Shown here: piece after piece, positions 1 through 10,669 of the stretch
How the letters are laid out: each line of letters opens with the position of its first letter
Position numbering within the stretch: position 1 is the stretch's first letter
Assembly (NCBI GenBank): GCA_965178125.1
Contig: OZ237751.1
Coordinates: 434,001 to 498,000, forward strand
DNA: 64,000 bases
Source of the DNA: Bilabrum cf. latius
Lineage: Eukaryota > Bigyra: Bicosoecida > Bigyra > Bicosoecida
Direction: 5' to 3'
Notes under the pieces: generated by a model
Seen by the model: only the letters and a program-made list of their open reading frames with translations
Told to the model about the DNA's origin: nothing
Database searches by the model: none
Made by a program: the position numbers and the translations under genes

Positions 1-650
1 ATGGCAACCTTCAGCTGCTCCTCGCGAGGCACGTCTCGGTGGGCGGGGACATGGACGAACTACGAGGTCGAGCACTTGCTCGAGGAGGTCAAGTGCAGGG
101 AGCTGTACAGCATGTAGTTGCATATGAACATGCCCGCATCATCGGTGCACTCGATTTTCTCGCGAGAGCTGCCGGCGCGCTCGTCTGCTCGCACGCAAGC
201 TGCCGCAAGCTTAGCGTCAACCTTTACTTGGAGAGTGTCCGGGGCGCTTGGCACCACTGGAACAGGAAACATTTGCGATTCGCCAGACTCGTCTGAAAAC
301 ATCCACTATGCACAATTTCTGCCAGTGCATTCGAGCCTAAAGTTGGGGTAGCCGTCATACACACCAAAATGGACGAGAACGGCGCGGTCGTGGGATTGCC
401 ACTGCGCCTTTAGCTGCTTCGCAACCGACACAAGCCCCTCCTTCACGCCACCCCTGCTAACATGAAGCACTTCTGCAGACGCCAGGTGCACGTACTCTGG
501 CAGAGAGCCACTGTCTTTTGCAAATAGGGCTTGGATGTCTTCAATCAATGCTGTAGTTGGGTTATTCTCGACACCATGAAACTTTCCGAACCCTGTAAGA
601 CACAGCAGGACGCGACCTTTCTCAGTCTATCGTTCAGCTACACCAGCCAT
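1..650 (-). CDS. Pyroglutamyl-peptidase I (C15), 3' end cut by window edge
   Basis: Cysteine peptidase that removes N-terminal pyroglutamate from peptides in the cytosol. The chosen ATG at 650 gives MAGVAER, a UAG, then a beta strand VLLCLTGFGKFHGVENNPT, matching the family start (VTGFGPF...NP). Further on come a FRLE segment holding the expected catalytic Glu, DDAGMFICNYMLY with the catalytic Cys, and FVHVPAH with the catalytic His, so the whole triad is visible. Three in-frame TAG codons lie at 627-629, 306-308 and 60-62; homology continues across all of them. The gene is still open at base 1, so the last residues and the stop lie outside. It is divergent from AAR2, with 132 bp between the start codons. 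The family assignment is firm; the exact start is an inference. Confidence 0.8.
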
Positions 651-782
651 GCTGCGGTGCCTTTGCTGCGAGAATGAAAGATGTGCAAATACATTGAACC
701 ACCACTCATCACTGGTTGGCACTGCAACTGCCCAGGTGGGCAGCCCACCACAGCAAGACAGCACCACTGCTCCCATTGCAAC

Positions 783-3700
783 ATGCAGCAGTCGATATTT
801 ACAAACGATTTGAGCGAGGAGGACGCCGTAAAGCTCGTGCGGGAGGGAGCTAGCATCGCCTGCGTGGATGTGCCTCCGGGGACTTCGTTCGGGATCGACT
901 TGGCCAGCTTTTAGACAGGCACTGGATTCATGGGATTCAAGATGGTCCCACCAGGCGCACATTTCTTGTATTTTTCGTCCAAGAAGAAGGGGAATGGCTC
1001 CGCATTGGCCGAAGGAGACTCAATCGGCGGCTCCACGACGAGCCGGCAGGGCCTGTTCGTGTGGGCTCATCCGCGAGGTTCTCGCGCATTCCGCTGGTCC
1101 GCCCCCGAGGAAGATATTGATGATGAATCCTTGTTGCCTGGTGACCTCGCGTAGCGATGGAAGGCGTCTGCCCGTGCAGGCGCTCTGGATGGCCAGCTGG
1201 GTGCGTACCCCCTGCGGCTGCTCAAGCGCTGGCGCAACCTGACCGGCCACATATCTGATGACCTGCTGCATCGATTAGGCTCTTAGCCTGATAGAGAAGC
1301 GTGGCTGTCCCAGCGTCGAGCCAGGGACAGCGCCAGGTCCTCGAGAGCAGCCTATTTGAGCGAGCAGAGGGACCGGAAGCAATTGCGCGCCAGGCTCGCA
1401 CAAGCCGCGGCCCCAGAGCCGGCCGCGAAAGAAACTGCCGCGCAGGCCAGCATGCAAGACGATAGCGGTGAAGACTAGAAAGCAGCATTGCAGGCTCCCA
1501 GCGCGGCAGGAGGAGCAGCAATGGACCCCGAAGGGACAGGCGCCTCTGCTGCAAGCGCGCGGGCCCAAGACGACCGAGCCAGGGCCGCCATCGAGTCCAA
1601 GTACGGGACAGCCAGCCTGCCGCCCAACCATCTTCAAGGGGCGGACCCATCGCACTCGTCACATGCCCATGGAGCTGCAACCCCTGGCCGCGCGACGATG
1701 TCTCGCCCGTCCCCCGTTTCCAAGACGAGCAGTCCCATGGCGGATCTGCTATTCCCTGAGCTCGCCGAAGGTTCGCCAAAGGTTCCTCTTAACGCTGCGC
1801 ACAGGGGTTTTATGGCTGCGGGTGAAACAGAGACGAGGCACGTGGTGGGTCCGAGTCCGAGCCAGTCCCCGTTGCGCGGCGGTGTGGCTGATGCTGCGTG
1901 CACTGCAGGGTCTAGCGCGGCAGCGGTTGGCAGCAGTTCTGCAGCGCACGTAGGGTCCGCCAGGGGAGGGTCACCGGTGCCTTCATATTCGGTTTCTGCT
2001 GGAGCACCTTCCATGCCGCCGTCCGTAGCCATGGAAGCTGACGAGGCTGAGGACGGCCCGAGGGTGACGACCTCCCACGCAAGGGAGACAACCGGCGCGG
2101 AACTTGGACCGCTTGCTGGCAGCACTGGGGCTGCAAGAGATTCACGAGGCGCTGCCGGCCCCTTCATATCTCTAGAGGCATTCTTGGAACAGAAGAAGCA
2201 GGGTCCGCCGAAGCCAGCTGGCAGCGCGGCATCCAGCGGAGCAAGGGGGACACAGACGCCGCCAGCGACCGATTCCGACGCGACTGAGTCGCCAATCAGG
2301 ATAGGTCGCTCCGATGACGACCCCATGACCCGCCCAAACATGTACAGTGCCGACCCACCCGCGACACCAGAGGAGGCCGTCGCCAGGCAGCGGCTGAGGG
2401 AGCAGGCAAGGGACATCGATAGGAGAGACGACGTGGTCGCTGGGAGGGGTCCTCTAGTGTGCCTGGCCGCGTGCGGAGGCTCTGCTCTGCGGCTGATGCC
2501 CCTGCGGGGTATCGGCAGGGGTTCAATCCCTGAACATGTGACTGCGTGGGGGGTGGATCCGTCCGGCACGCTCCGGCACTGGATCCGGCAGCACGCGGAG
2601 TCTGCCGCCGGCGATTCGCTTGGCAGACAAACGCGCTCTGGACGATCATCATCCTCTTCTGCGGCGTCATGCATGGCAGATTCCGTTGGCACAGGTTTCG
2701 ATGCGTCTTCTGGCTAGTCGCCTGGCTAGCCCAGCCTGCCATCTGCAGCTCTGCGTGCGGGTGCCATCGGAGCGATTGGCGAGCTGCAGATTTCTTTCGT
2801 GTGCGCGCTCCTAGAGCACAGCAGGCAGGCCTTTCTTCATTGGCAGCGGCTGGTTGACGTTCTCCTTCGGTGCGACGAGGCCATTTGCGCTGCTGGAGGG
2901 ACTGGGGCCGCAGATGCTTCTGTTGGTGCGTCTGGCACGGTGTCGGCGGGTGCAGGCAACCCATCCATTCGGATGCATGCAGCAGCGGCAAGCACTCCAC
3001 CTGCCCATCTCTGCACGACAAGCGGGCAGCCGACGGAGCGCTGGTTCCTGCTCGCCTGGAAGGCGCTCGCCGAGCAGCTGCTCGAGCTGCCGGAGGAAGT
3101 CGTGCTCGGTCCGTTCGCGGGTAGGCTGCAGGGGCAGGACAGGATCAAGGATGGCAAAGCCGAAACTGGCAACTCAAGCAAGGCGTCCAGCACGGAGAAA
3201 GCTATGAAGAAATAGCACGGTAAGTTGGAATGTGCCGCAAGCAGTGGAGCCGGTGGGCAAGCCGCCATGGGCTCTGAGTCTGACGGGGAGTATGACGTGG
3301 AGGGGGACAAGGACCAGGCCGGCCTGGTCGATTCCGGGGATGAGGAGGAGTCTGGCGACGACGACGACATTGAAATGGAGGCACACGAAGGCAAACATGC
3401 TGTGGAAGAGGATGATTCCGACCATGCCATTGACCGGGATGCATTGAGGTCCTGGAGGGCTTCGCACTTCCTGCTGCGGCCTCTCGGGGCACTCTCGCGG
3501 TCCATCCGCGTCAATGAACGGCACGACGGGTCTCACGGAGGATCAGGCGCCGCTGCATGCGCATCACCCAGGCTGCAGCGAGCAGGCAAGGCGCTCATTG
3601 ACCTTGTGGCTCGCAAGTTTGGCCCCCTGGCCCAGGTGCAGGTACAGCAATCGGCACTCGGCGCACAGGCTTCCTCGCGCATGGACGGAGGCAAGGCGGG

Positions 3701-3836
3701 CATAGGCGAGCTTGGAAACAGGCTAGGAGATGGACAGGCTATGCACCCCACTGCTGATAGTGAGGACGAGGACGAGGCGCCTGTCGTTGTGGAAGTGAAC
3801 GAGAGCGGACAGCTGCTGTCTCACAAGATGTTCTGA
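783..3836 (+). CDS. AAR2: AAR2-like U5 snRNP assembly factor with large low-complexity insert
   Basis: AAR2 chaperones Prp8/U5 snRNP in spliceosome assembly. The N-terminal domain shows PPGTSFGIDLASF, a UAG, then FMGFKMVPPGAHFLYFSS, the family hallmark (GTEFGID...FRGVKMIPPGIHFLHYSS), followed by LGAYPLRLLKRWRNLT. The C-terminal helical domain shows GELQISFVCALLEH and HWQRLVDVLLRCDEA, and the extreme C-terminus APVVVEV resembles the human end. Between the domains lie about 400 Ala/Ser/Gly/Pro-rich residues, making a 1,017-residue protein against about 380 in animals; an unrecognised intron there is possible. TAG codons at 912, 1152, 1284, 1476, 2715, 2724 and 3213 are all in frame; the stop is TGA. 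The ATG at 783 was preferred to one at 681 because AAR2 homology begins just after it. Confidence 0.72.
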
Positions 3837-3924
3837 TACCAAGTGCTCGGGCTGCTCCAATCGAGTGGATATTTACAAATTAACATATTAACAGTGCCAC
3901 TTTCACGAGCACACGTGCTCGCTC

Positions 3925-5565
3925 TCAGTTGTCGTACCCGAGCGTGGCGTGCCTCGACTTGAGCAGCACAGCGCGGAGCAGGTCATCATCGTCTGCCTCG
4001 TCCTCCTCATCCTCCTCCTCGTCTTCGTCCTCATCGTGCTCATCGCCAGCACCAACCAGCACGCCACTCTCACCACCAGGCACACGTGCCTTGCTAGCAC
4101 TCGCTCCCTTGCCCGTCCCCCCAGCGGCCGGGTCATCATCGAGCAGCCCGCCAAGGTCATCCTCCTCAACCTACGGGCGAGCCTCTCGTCTGCTATGAGG
4201 CCCGCTGCCGCTGGAGCCGCCCTTCTTGCCGCCGGTCGTGAGGCCAAGCAGAGCCGATAGATCATCATCGTCCTCTTCCTCAACGACCCGGCGCTCGTTC
4301 ACCTGCGCCGCGCCGGCTGACGGTGCTGTTGCAGACGCCGACGCTGACGCTGACGCAGACGAGGACGAAGACTAGGACGAGGAGGAACGTTTCCCTGCGC
4401 TCCCCCCTTCAGCTGCCCCTCCGGCGCCCTCCTCCTCATCCTCGGACCCATCATCATCCGAGGAGGTGTCCCCCCCTGTTCCCTGGGCCTTCCTCCTGGC
4501 CTTCTCCTGCTGCAGGAAGCCCTTGACGTCCTCGCCCCAACCCTACTGCTTGCCCTCATTGATTCCGATGGCGAGGCTCAGCGCGGCTTGCAGCAGCGCG
4601 GGCCTTCGCTCTTGTTCCATCATGTACCTCTTCTTGATCTGCCTCCTGTTCCGGTGCGGCAGCAGCACGTTGATCATGGTCAGGTCGCTGCCGAACCGCC
4701 TCACGCCCTCATAGAACTTCTTGAGCTCGGGCTCCGTCCAACGCTTCTGGCCCTGGCTCTTGTTCCCCCGGCGGAAGCTCGCGCTGGTGCTCCGAATCTG
4801 CCCGTCCAGCTCATCTTCCTCCACCACCATGCGCTCGCCGCCCGCCTGCTCGTCCGCCGCGCCCGTCTGCAAGAGTCCAAGCCCGGAGCCGCGCTGCAGC
4901 ACCTCTGCGTCGGAGAGGAGAGTGAGCTAGCCGCCATCAAAAGAAAGGCTGGCGCTCAGAAGTGGCCCTGTCCGCTGTTGCTGGGCTGCTGTGTCATCCG
5001 CTGCGTCGGCGTCGGAGCCGCTGTCCTCGCCGGCCTCCCTCCGTCTCTTGCGCTCCTCCCTCTTTTTCTTGCGCTCTTCCCTCTCCCGCTATCGCATTGC
5101 TTCGTGGCGTTTCATGCCTTCTGTCAGCTCCCCGCTAGTTTCGTCCCAAAGCAAGTCGCGAATGCGGCGGACGGAGCCTTCCGCCATTCCTGTGACGCTG
5201 CTCGCCCCTGTCACGGAGCGGCGCCCGCCCCGTCCAGGGCCACCAAGGAGGGATCGATCAAACGTTGTCACAGAAGCACCACCTGATAGGACACTCGCGT
5301 CGTCGGCTCCTGCACGGCTCGCCTGTGCGCGAGACGACGGACGTCGCCTGTTCGGTGCGACAATTTGCATCCGGCGCGACCTTCCTCGACCACCCCCTGT
5401 CGGATGCAGCCTGTTTCGGCCTCGTACGGCGGCGCTGCCACGGAGCTGCGCGCTGGTGGCAGCGTTGCCACGCCTGTCTTCGTGCGAGGCCACGCGAGGA
5501 AACTTGTTCTGAACTCGAGAACCGCCATCCTACACTTCCGACCGCGCTCGTTTCTTGCCATGCAT
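3925..5565 (-). CDS. BDP1: BDP1-like TFIIIB subunit (SANT/Myb domain)
   Basis: BDP1 (B double prime) is the SANT-domain subunit of TFIIIB, which places RNA polymerase III on tRNA and 5S genes. The diagnostic part lies around 4540-4750: KRWTEPELKKFYEGVRRFG, SDLTMINVLLPHRNRRQIKK and a basic helix, matching the BDP1 extended SANT fold. Upstream are a basic segment with a conserved-looking RDLLWDETSGELTEGMKRHE stretch and an Arg/Glu/Lys-rich helix; downstream is an acidic Ser/Asp/Glu tail. With TAG read as sense the frame is 546 residues, ATG at 5565, TGA at 3925-3927. TAG codons start at 5532, 5091, 4929, 4545, 4374 and 4173 on the minus strand. It sits 146 bp downstream of CHID1 in the same orientation. 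Start choice is moderately sure, family assignment good. Confidence 0.75.
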
Positions 5566-5711
5566 CGACAAAAAGTATTATAGTTTACTTTCTCAACAGT
5601 GTTGTATCCGTCAAATGCCCTTTTGTGAGGATCTCTCGTCATTTACCAAACGGCCGAGGAGGCGACAACTTCCGGTCTCGTCGCTCCGGCGCGCCGCACC
5701 CAGCCCCGTCA

Positions 5712-7206
5712 TCAGTACAGGTCGTAGAAGAAGTCGAGACCCTGACCGACCTCCCACATTGCAACCCCGACTCCCAATTCCTGCGCCAGCTGGTGCCTCT
5801 TTCGAATGCTGTAGAGCGTAGGGTACCACACCTGGTGCCGCTGCCGCGACGCTGCGTCCATGTACTCAAAGTAGTGCTCCTCGGCGTCATTGTCCAGCAC
5901 AATCCTTGGCTTGTGCTCTCGCAGCAGTTCCAGGTACTTGCTGCCTGTGATGGGCTGCCCGTTGTCGGTGCCGTACATGTTCAAACCGAGCAGGAGCTTG
6001 CGAGCAAGTGCTCGCCGCCCACTGCTCGCACCGCCAGTGCCGCGCGCCAGGCTACCGTCCGCCGACACCTACACCGCACCGTCCTCGTCCTCATCCTCCA
6101 GCCCGTCGCTGTCCCCTGCGGGCCCTAGCAAGGCTTCCACGCTCTCCTCCATCCAAGCGAGCGGGGCGTTGGGACCGACCACGCCCTTCCCCGATGAGTA
6201 GTCGTAGGTCATGAGGCTGAACCTGTCTGCTATCTTGGCTGCCTCTTTGAGGCCCTCGTGGTTGAGGCCCTGCAGCACCTGCCCGCTCTCGTCCTTGACC
6301 GTGGGGGGCAGAACCAGCACGAGCTCCAGCGGGGCGAGGCCCTTCCTCGTCCTCGTGGTCTCGGTTGCAACCTCGAGGGCCTGCTTGAGTGTGACGAGCC
6401 ACAGCAGCATGGGCCTGGACACGGGGGCCTCGAGGACGAGCCCGTCGAGGCTGTTGCTCACGATGACGTCAACGATGAGTGTCACGGCCCTTGCTTGCTC
6501 TGTCTCGCTGAGGGCACGGGCCTCCCAGACGAACCGGGGAACAACCTTTGGGCACTTGCTCGGGGGAGTGCCTGCACGTCGGCTGCCCGCTCGGGATGTG
6601 CTCGCGCACGGAGCGCGCACCGCCTTGATCCAGCCGCGATCGATGTCGTGCAGGCCAGTGATTGTCGCAAGGCCCTGCTCCGATTCGCGGATCTGAAACC
6701 ACACGGGAGCTATGTAGTCGAAGCGTTCGGCAAGAGCCTTCGCAACGTCATAACCGTGAGAATTCCTGCGAGTTGTGCCAGGTGTTGCGATAGAGTGCTG
6801 ACTGGTGGATCCATCAGAATGGCGGCAAGAACGCGTGCAGACCAGCTGTGGCCCCCACACGCGACACACAACAAACCCTCTCGCTTCGCAAGCAGTAGCA
6901 CTGCAGGCCATCGGCTCTCTCTTACCACGGCGTGACGTATGCAAGGGATTCTCCAGCAAACGAAAACTTAATGCTTCTCTTCGTAGTGACGTGGAAATGT
7001 TCAAGAGAAATCTGCCTCCAAGACTAGTGTCGCTTCACAGCGAACCGACCAGCGTTTGACTTTACCGGCGTAAGCGGTCTTTGATCGTCAGAATCGATGG
7101 CGTCGGATGCAGCAGCTGCTCGTCTCCGCTACCGCCTTCGAGAGGTGCATGGCTGCGGAAGCAAAACAGCCGCAGCCACAAGCACTAATGTACCCTTTGC
7201 AATCAT
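5712..7206 (-). CDS. CHID1: CHID1-like GH18 chitinase-domain protein
   Basis: Homologue of chitinase domain-containing protein 1 (SI-CLP), a lysosomal/secreted GH18-fold glycan-binding protein. Exon 1 (7206-6926) begins with a hydrophobic signal segment and ends LAYVTPW; a 160-nt intron (6925-6766, GTAAGA...CGCAG) splits the Trp codon; exon 2 (6765-5712) continues NSHGYDVAKALAERFDYIAPVW. Further hallmarks are TITGLHDIDRGW, FSLMTYDYSS, VGPNAPLAWM, KLLLGLNMYG, YPTLYSIRKRHQLAQELGVG and WEVGQGLDFFYDLY at the C-terminus, all as in animal CHID1. Length is 444 residues against about 390 in human; an insertion of about 20 residues follows IKAVRA. TAG codons start at 7131, 7026 and 6071; the stop is TGA. 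It is divergent from the LRR gene, with 136 bp between starts. Confidence 0.87.
6001..6014. repeat. Inverted repeat CGAGCAAGTGCTCG (interspersed motif)
   Basis: Six-base arms CGAGCA/TGCTCG around AG. The same 14-mer occurs at 11555-11568 and its reverse complement at 69-82; close variants lie at 28193-28206 and 48343-48356. Here it lies inside CHID1. Confidence 0.7.
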
Positions 7207-7342
7207 AGATTGTCCAGTCGATTTGCCAATGGCTGTGTATTGTTGAATTTAGTCTCCAAGCTCAAAGTCTGATTTTCCTGCCAGTGCGGAAACTACTCGC
7301 TACCTCAACCGGACGTGAACGGCAACATGACAAATAAATAGC
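7207..7342. promoter_or_regulatory. 136-bp divergent promoter region (CHID1 / LRR gene)
   Basis: Start codons of CHID1 (-) and the LRR protein (+) face away from each other. The stretch is A/T-rich compared with both genes. No specific motif could be assigned. Confidence 0.5.
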
Positions 7343-8887
7343 ATGGCTGAAGATGCCAAGATGCTCGAGGACATGTATTTGGAAGCTTGTAAATCAGAGT
7401 CACTTCCAGCACCGCGACCCGAAGTGATTTCGGCTGCTCGCGGGCGAAGAGCAGGGTCTGCCAGTGGAGGCGACCTTGCAAGTATCCCGGCACTTTCACT
7501 AAATGGGTCGCACCACTCAAGGTTTCGCAACAGAATCAATGATGGGGACATTAGCGCTATAATTTCTACGATTCTCCCACGAGATGATGCGGTTGTCGCG
7601 ATTCTCTTGGGAGCTGATTTCAGCTGCAACCGTATTTCCGATGTCGGGGGGCTCAAGCTGGCGACTGCCGTAGCATCAGGAGCACTACGATCGCACCTGC
7701 ATCTCCGTGCCAACGATATTACCCACAAGTCGGTGGAAGCACTGGCAGACGCGCTGACATCTCCATCCTGCGACCTGCGGTCGCTAGACCTGTCTGGCTG
7801 CAACGTCGGGAAAGAGGGCGCAGTGGCGCTCGCGAATGCGATACGGAAGGGAACACCCCTGGAATCACTGCTCCTCAACGGCGCCGAGCTCGAGACGACG
7901 GGCCTAATCGATCTCCTCTCCTCCATACGAGACCTGTCGGTTGAGGCGGCCGGTGCCTCGATGGCTGGAGAGGACCTCCCCTCCGTCTCGAGCGTGCCTT
8001 CTTCCTCCTCCTCCCCCTCCGAGCCAGCAGCCGCAGCCGAGGAAGCCGCGTCCTCGGAGCTTCCCGCATCATCGGGGCACGCGACCTCGGGCTCGGGCAC
8101 TGGCACTGGCACTGGCTCGGGCACTGGCAGGGCAGGGGGGGGCGCACTTCGCCTGCGCCGGCTGGAGCTGGACAACCCCCGGCTGTTCGCGACCACCGAG
8201 GACACGACGTACCACTGTGCCAGGGCCGTGTCCCGCAACAGCTCACTGCAGTGCCTGAGCCTCGAGAAGCAGCCGCACGCCTCCAGCACAGGGGCGGAGG
8301 TGCTCGCCGCTGCGCTGGAGGAGCACCCGGGGCTGCGGGAGCTTCGGCTGGGCTGCAACCGGCTGGGGCCCGATGGTGTTGGCGCCCTGGCCCGGCTGTC
8401 CGTGGCCAACCCGCTCATCCGGAGCTATAAACTGGACTGCACCCACGGGTGCGATCAGGGGGCGGCGGCCTGGGCTGACGTGCTGGTGGCCGGGTCCGGC
8501 GCGGAGCGGCTGGACCTGCGGTCGTGCGGGATGCGAGACGGAGGCGTGTGCGGGATCTTGGAGTCGATCGCGCGCGCGGCCACGGAGGAGACGGTGGCGC
8601 GGGGGTGGCGGCTGCGGCGCGTGCTGCTATGGGGGAACGAATTCGGCCCTCGGTCGTGCAAGATGGCGGTGAGTCTTTTCGAGGCGGGTGCTCTGGTCCC
8701 AGTGGGGGACGCTGGCAGTGGCGGGGCTGGGGCTGGGGCTCGGGTGTCGGGCGCGGGAGGGGCGGACGGGAAGGGGCCTGTGGGTGGCTCGTCCATGGGA
8801 AATGGCGGGGGCGCGCTGGTGCGCGTGGAGGTGGATGTGCGTCCATTCGTGGCGGACGATCGGGCGCAAGTGGCGCATTGCGCGTGA
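7343..8887 (+). CDS. Leucine-rich-repeat protein, LRRC34-like
   Basis: A 514-residue protein of ribonuclease-inhibitor-type leucine-rich repeats (units such as LRSLDLSGCNVGKEGAVALANAI and LRELRLGCNRLGPDGVGALARL). The order LNGSHHSRFRNRINDGDISA at about residue 53, SCNRISDVGGLKLATAV, and LELDNPRLFATTEDTTYHCA resembles vertebrate LRRC34, a protein of stem and germ cells, but LRR families are easily confused. A Ser/Gly/Thr-rich stretch (about residues 205-265) interrupts the repeats. The C-terminus is Gly-rich. It carries no TAG codon and ends in TGA. There is no transmembrane segment, so a cytosolic scaffold is the simplest reading. The ATG at 7343 is the first in frame. Confidence 0.75.
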   Translation: MAEDAKMLEDMYLEACKSESLPAPRPEVISAARGRRAGSASGGDLASIPALSLNGSHHSRFRNRINDGDISAIISTILPRDDAVVAILLGADFSCNRISDVGGLKLATAVASGALRSHLHLRANDITHKSVEALADALTSPSCDLRSLDLSGCNVGKEGAVALANAIRKGTPLESLLLNGAELETTGLIDLLSSIRDLSVEAAGASMAGEDLPSVSSVPSSSSSPSEPAAAAEEAASSELPASSGHATSGSGTGTGTGSGTGRAGGGALRLRRLELDNPRLFATTEDTTYHCARAVSRNSSLQCLSLEKQPHASSTGAEVLAAALEEHPGLRELRLGCNRLGPDGVGALARLSVANPLIRSYKLDCTHGCDQGAAAWADVLVAGSGAERLDLRSCGMRDGGVCGILESIARAATEETVARGWRLRRVLLWGNEFGPRSCKMAVSLFEAGALVPVGDAGSGGAGAGARVSGAGGADGKGPVGGSSMGNGGGALVRVEVDVRPFVADDRAQVAHCA

Positions 8888-9139
8888 TGACGACGACCTC
8901 AACAGCGGCGAGGATCTGGTGATTGCTATGCAACAGCACAATCGTACCGATACTACGTGCATATTAAACTTCGAATTGTCCAAACAGCGGCAAGTGTAAT
9001 TGCTTGATTGGCGGCGTAGCCAGTTCGGCTCGTGCAAGTCCGGTGTCCGATCCGTCCACAGAGTCTTCTGGTGGTCTCAAATCCCTCCCAGAACTAGCAA
9101 AATCCATTCTGGTAGAGTCACACAAGTGCTGGTCCACTG

Positions 9140-10336
9140 ATGGAGAGGCAGTCAGTTGGTATTCCTGTTGAGGTGATTGACCTGGTTAGCGACAGCTCTA
9201 CTGGCAGTGGGAGCGATTCAGACGAGCTTTCATGTCCCTCTCAAGCCGATAGTAGCTTTATTTATACTGAGACGGGCTCCTCTGCTAGGCTTGAGCGATT
9301 TCCCCGCAGCCTGAGGAGATCCTAGCGATCAGTTGTGGCTGCCGCCAGTGGGAGGTCCCACGGACGGCAGCCAGTGCTAGCAGCAGAAAGGGGGGCTGCA
9401 TATGCCCCTGAGCAATAGAAATACATGAGCACACGCGGGGCGGGTAGTGCGAGTCTCGGACAGAAGCGGTCTCGCGCAGAGTAGGATACTGTTGAGGTGG
9501 AATCGGCTGCAATAAGCAGTTCGTGGGCATCCGATGGAAAAGGAAAGTGCGGGCGGACATCCACCTCAAGTCAACAAAGGAATCATTATAGTAAGGCAAG
9601 ACGGGGTGTAGACCTAATGCAGAACGGATCCGCTGAGCAGTCTGGGGAGCGCAAGCACGAGTGCTCCGTGTGCGGCAAGGCGTTTGGGGAGGCGGGCAGT
9701 CTCAGGACGCATATGAGGACCGTGCATCTGGGCGAGCGCAAGCACGAGTGCTCCGTGTGCGGCAAGGCGTTTGGGGAGGCGGGCAGTCTCAGGACGCATA
9801 TGAGGACCGTGCATCTGGGCGAGCGCAAGCACGAGTGCTCCGTGTGCGGCAAGGCGTTTGGGGAGGCGGGCCATCTCAGGACGCATATGAGGACCGTGCA
9901 TCTGGGCGAGCGCAAGCACGAGTGCTCCGTGTGCGGCAAGGCGTTTGGGGAGGCGGGCAGTCTCAGGACGCATATGAAGACCGTGCATCTGGGCGAGCGC
10001 AAGCACGAGTGCTCCGTGTGCGGCAAGGCGTTTGGGGAGGCGGGCAGTCTCAGGACGCATATGAGGACCGTGCATCTGGGCGAGCGCAAGCACGAGTGCT
10101 CCGTGTGCGGCAAGGCGTTTGGGGAGGCGGGCAGTCTCAGGAGGCATATGAGGACCGTGCATCTGGGCGAGCGCAAGCACGAGTGCTCCGTGTGCGGCAG
10201 GGCATTCAGACACGCAACCCACATAAAGAACCAAATGGGAATGGTGCTGTCAATCGTGCCTTTTTGGAGACACCGTCCTAGAAGAGCTGCCTGTGGTTCA
10301 TGCTTCTTACCAGGTGCCGGCCAATGTGTCACTTAA
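9140..10336 (+). CDS. Tandem C2H2 zinc-finger protein with N-terminal SUMO-interacting motif
   Basis: 398 residues. The N-terminus carries VEVIDLVSDS, a hydrophobic core followed by acidic and serine residues, typical of a SUMO-interacting motif. Three TAG codons (9323, 9413 and 9482) lie in the linker before the fingers. From residue 169 there are six full 29-residue C2H2 fingers (C-x2-C-x12-H-x4-H, linker LGERKHE) that are almost identical in DNA as well as protein, and a seventh that keeps C-x2-C but has lost the histidines. Putative DNA-contact residues are the same in all fingers except Ser to His in finger 3 and Thr to Arg in finger 6. The stop is TAA, one of only two in the window. Likely a nuclear DNA-binding regulator; its target is unknown. 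Confidence 0.85.
9644..10252 (+). repeat. 87-bp tandem repeat encoding C2H2 fingers (6 full copies + 1 decayed)
   Basis: Units start at 9644, 9731, 9818, 9905, 9992, 10079 and 10166. Copies 1-6 differ by only a base or two each (AGT to CAT in copy 3, AGG to AAG in copy 4, ACG to AGG in copy 6), including at synonymous positions, so they were recently amplified or homogenised. Copy 7 diverges after its first half. Confidence 0.95.
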
Positions 10337-10669
10337 AGCGGGCGCGCGCGGGCTGAGCCCAGCTCCTCACTTCTCGTGAGGAATACTTTATGCCGGCTCA
10401 ACGCAAATAATTTTCGATGGCATAGCCTTAAATGTTCAAATAGTTTCACATTGTCGCGGTTGGGTGCGTGTCTAGCCACCAGTGCGGCTAACCTTGGGAT
10501 CCGCGCTCTCGCTGTTCAAAATGTTTGGGTCCCTTCCTGGCGCTGCTCAACTTCTTTCCGTACACGTGGTCTCTACTCCATGGACCTCATTCATTGTCGG
10601 ATCTGCATAGTAATTAGTTCTCTCTTTCACCGCAAACTGCATCGAAATTATCGTTCCTACTGACGAACC
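10337..10669. other. Intergenic, 333 bp, less GC-rich
   Basis: Lies between the zinc-finger TAA and the ankyrin ATG. It is visibly richer in A+T than the genes. The zinc-finger frame is open after the TAA as far as a TGA at 10661, but composition and content look non-coding. I see no other feature. Confidence 0.6.

Noticed and set aside
2516-2540. Sequence resembling a tRNA T-arm (GGGTTCAATCCC)
   Set aside because: The stem does not pair correctly around a TTCNANY loop, no acceptor, D or anticodon arms fit nearby, and it lies inside the AAR2 frame.
1222-2692. Long minus-strand frames opposite AAR2
   Set aside because: Low-complexity Ala/Ser/Pro/Arg shadow of a GC-rich gene, no recognisable domain.
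9586-10332. Long open frames on the minus strand and in a second plus frame across the zinc-finger array
   Set aside because: They are by-products of the 87-bp repeat, whose length is a multiple of three, so every frame without a stop stays open. Only the C2H2 frame has family motifs.
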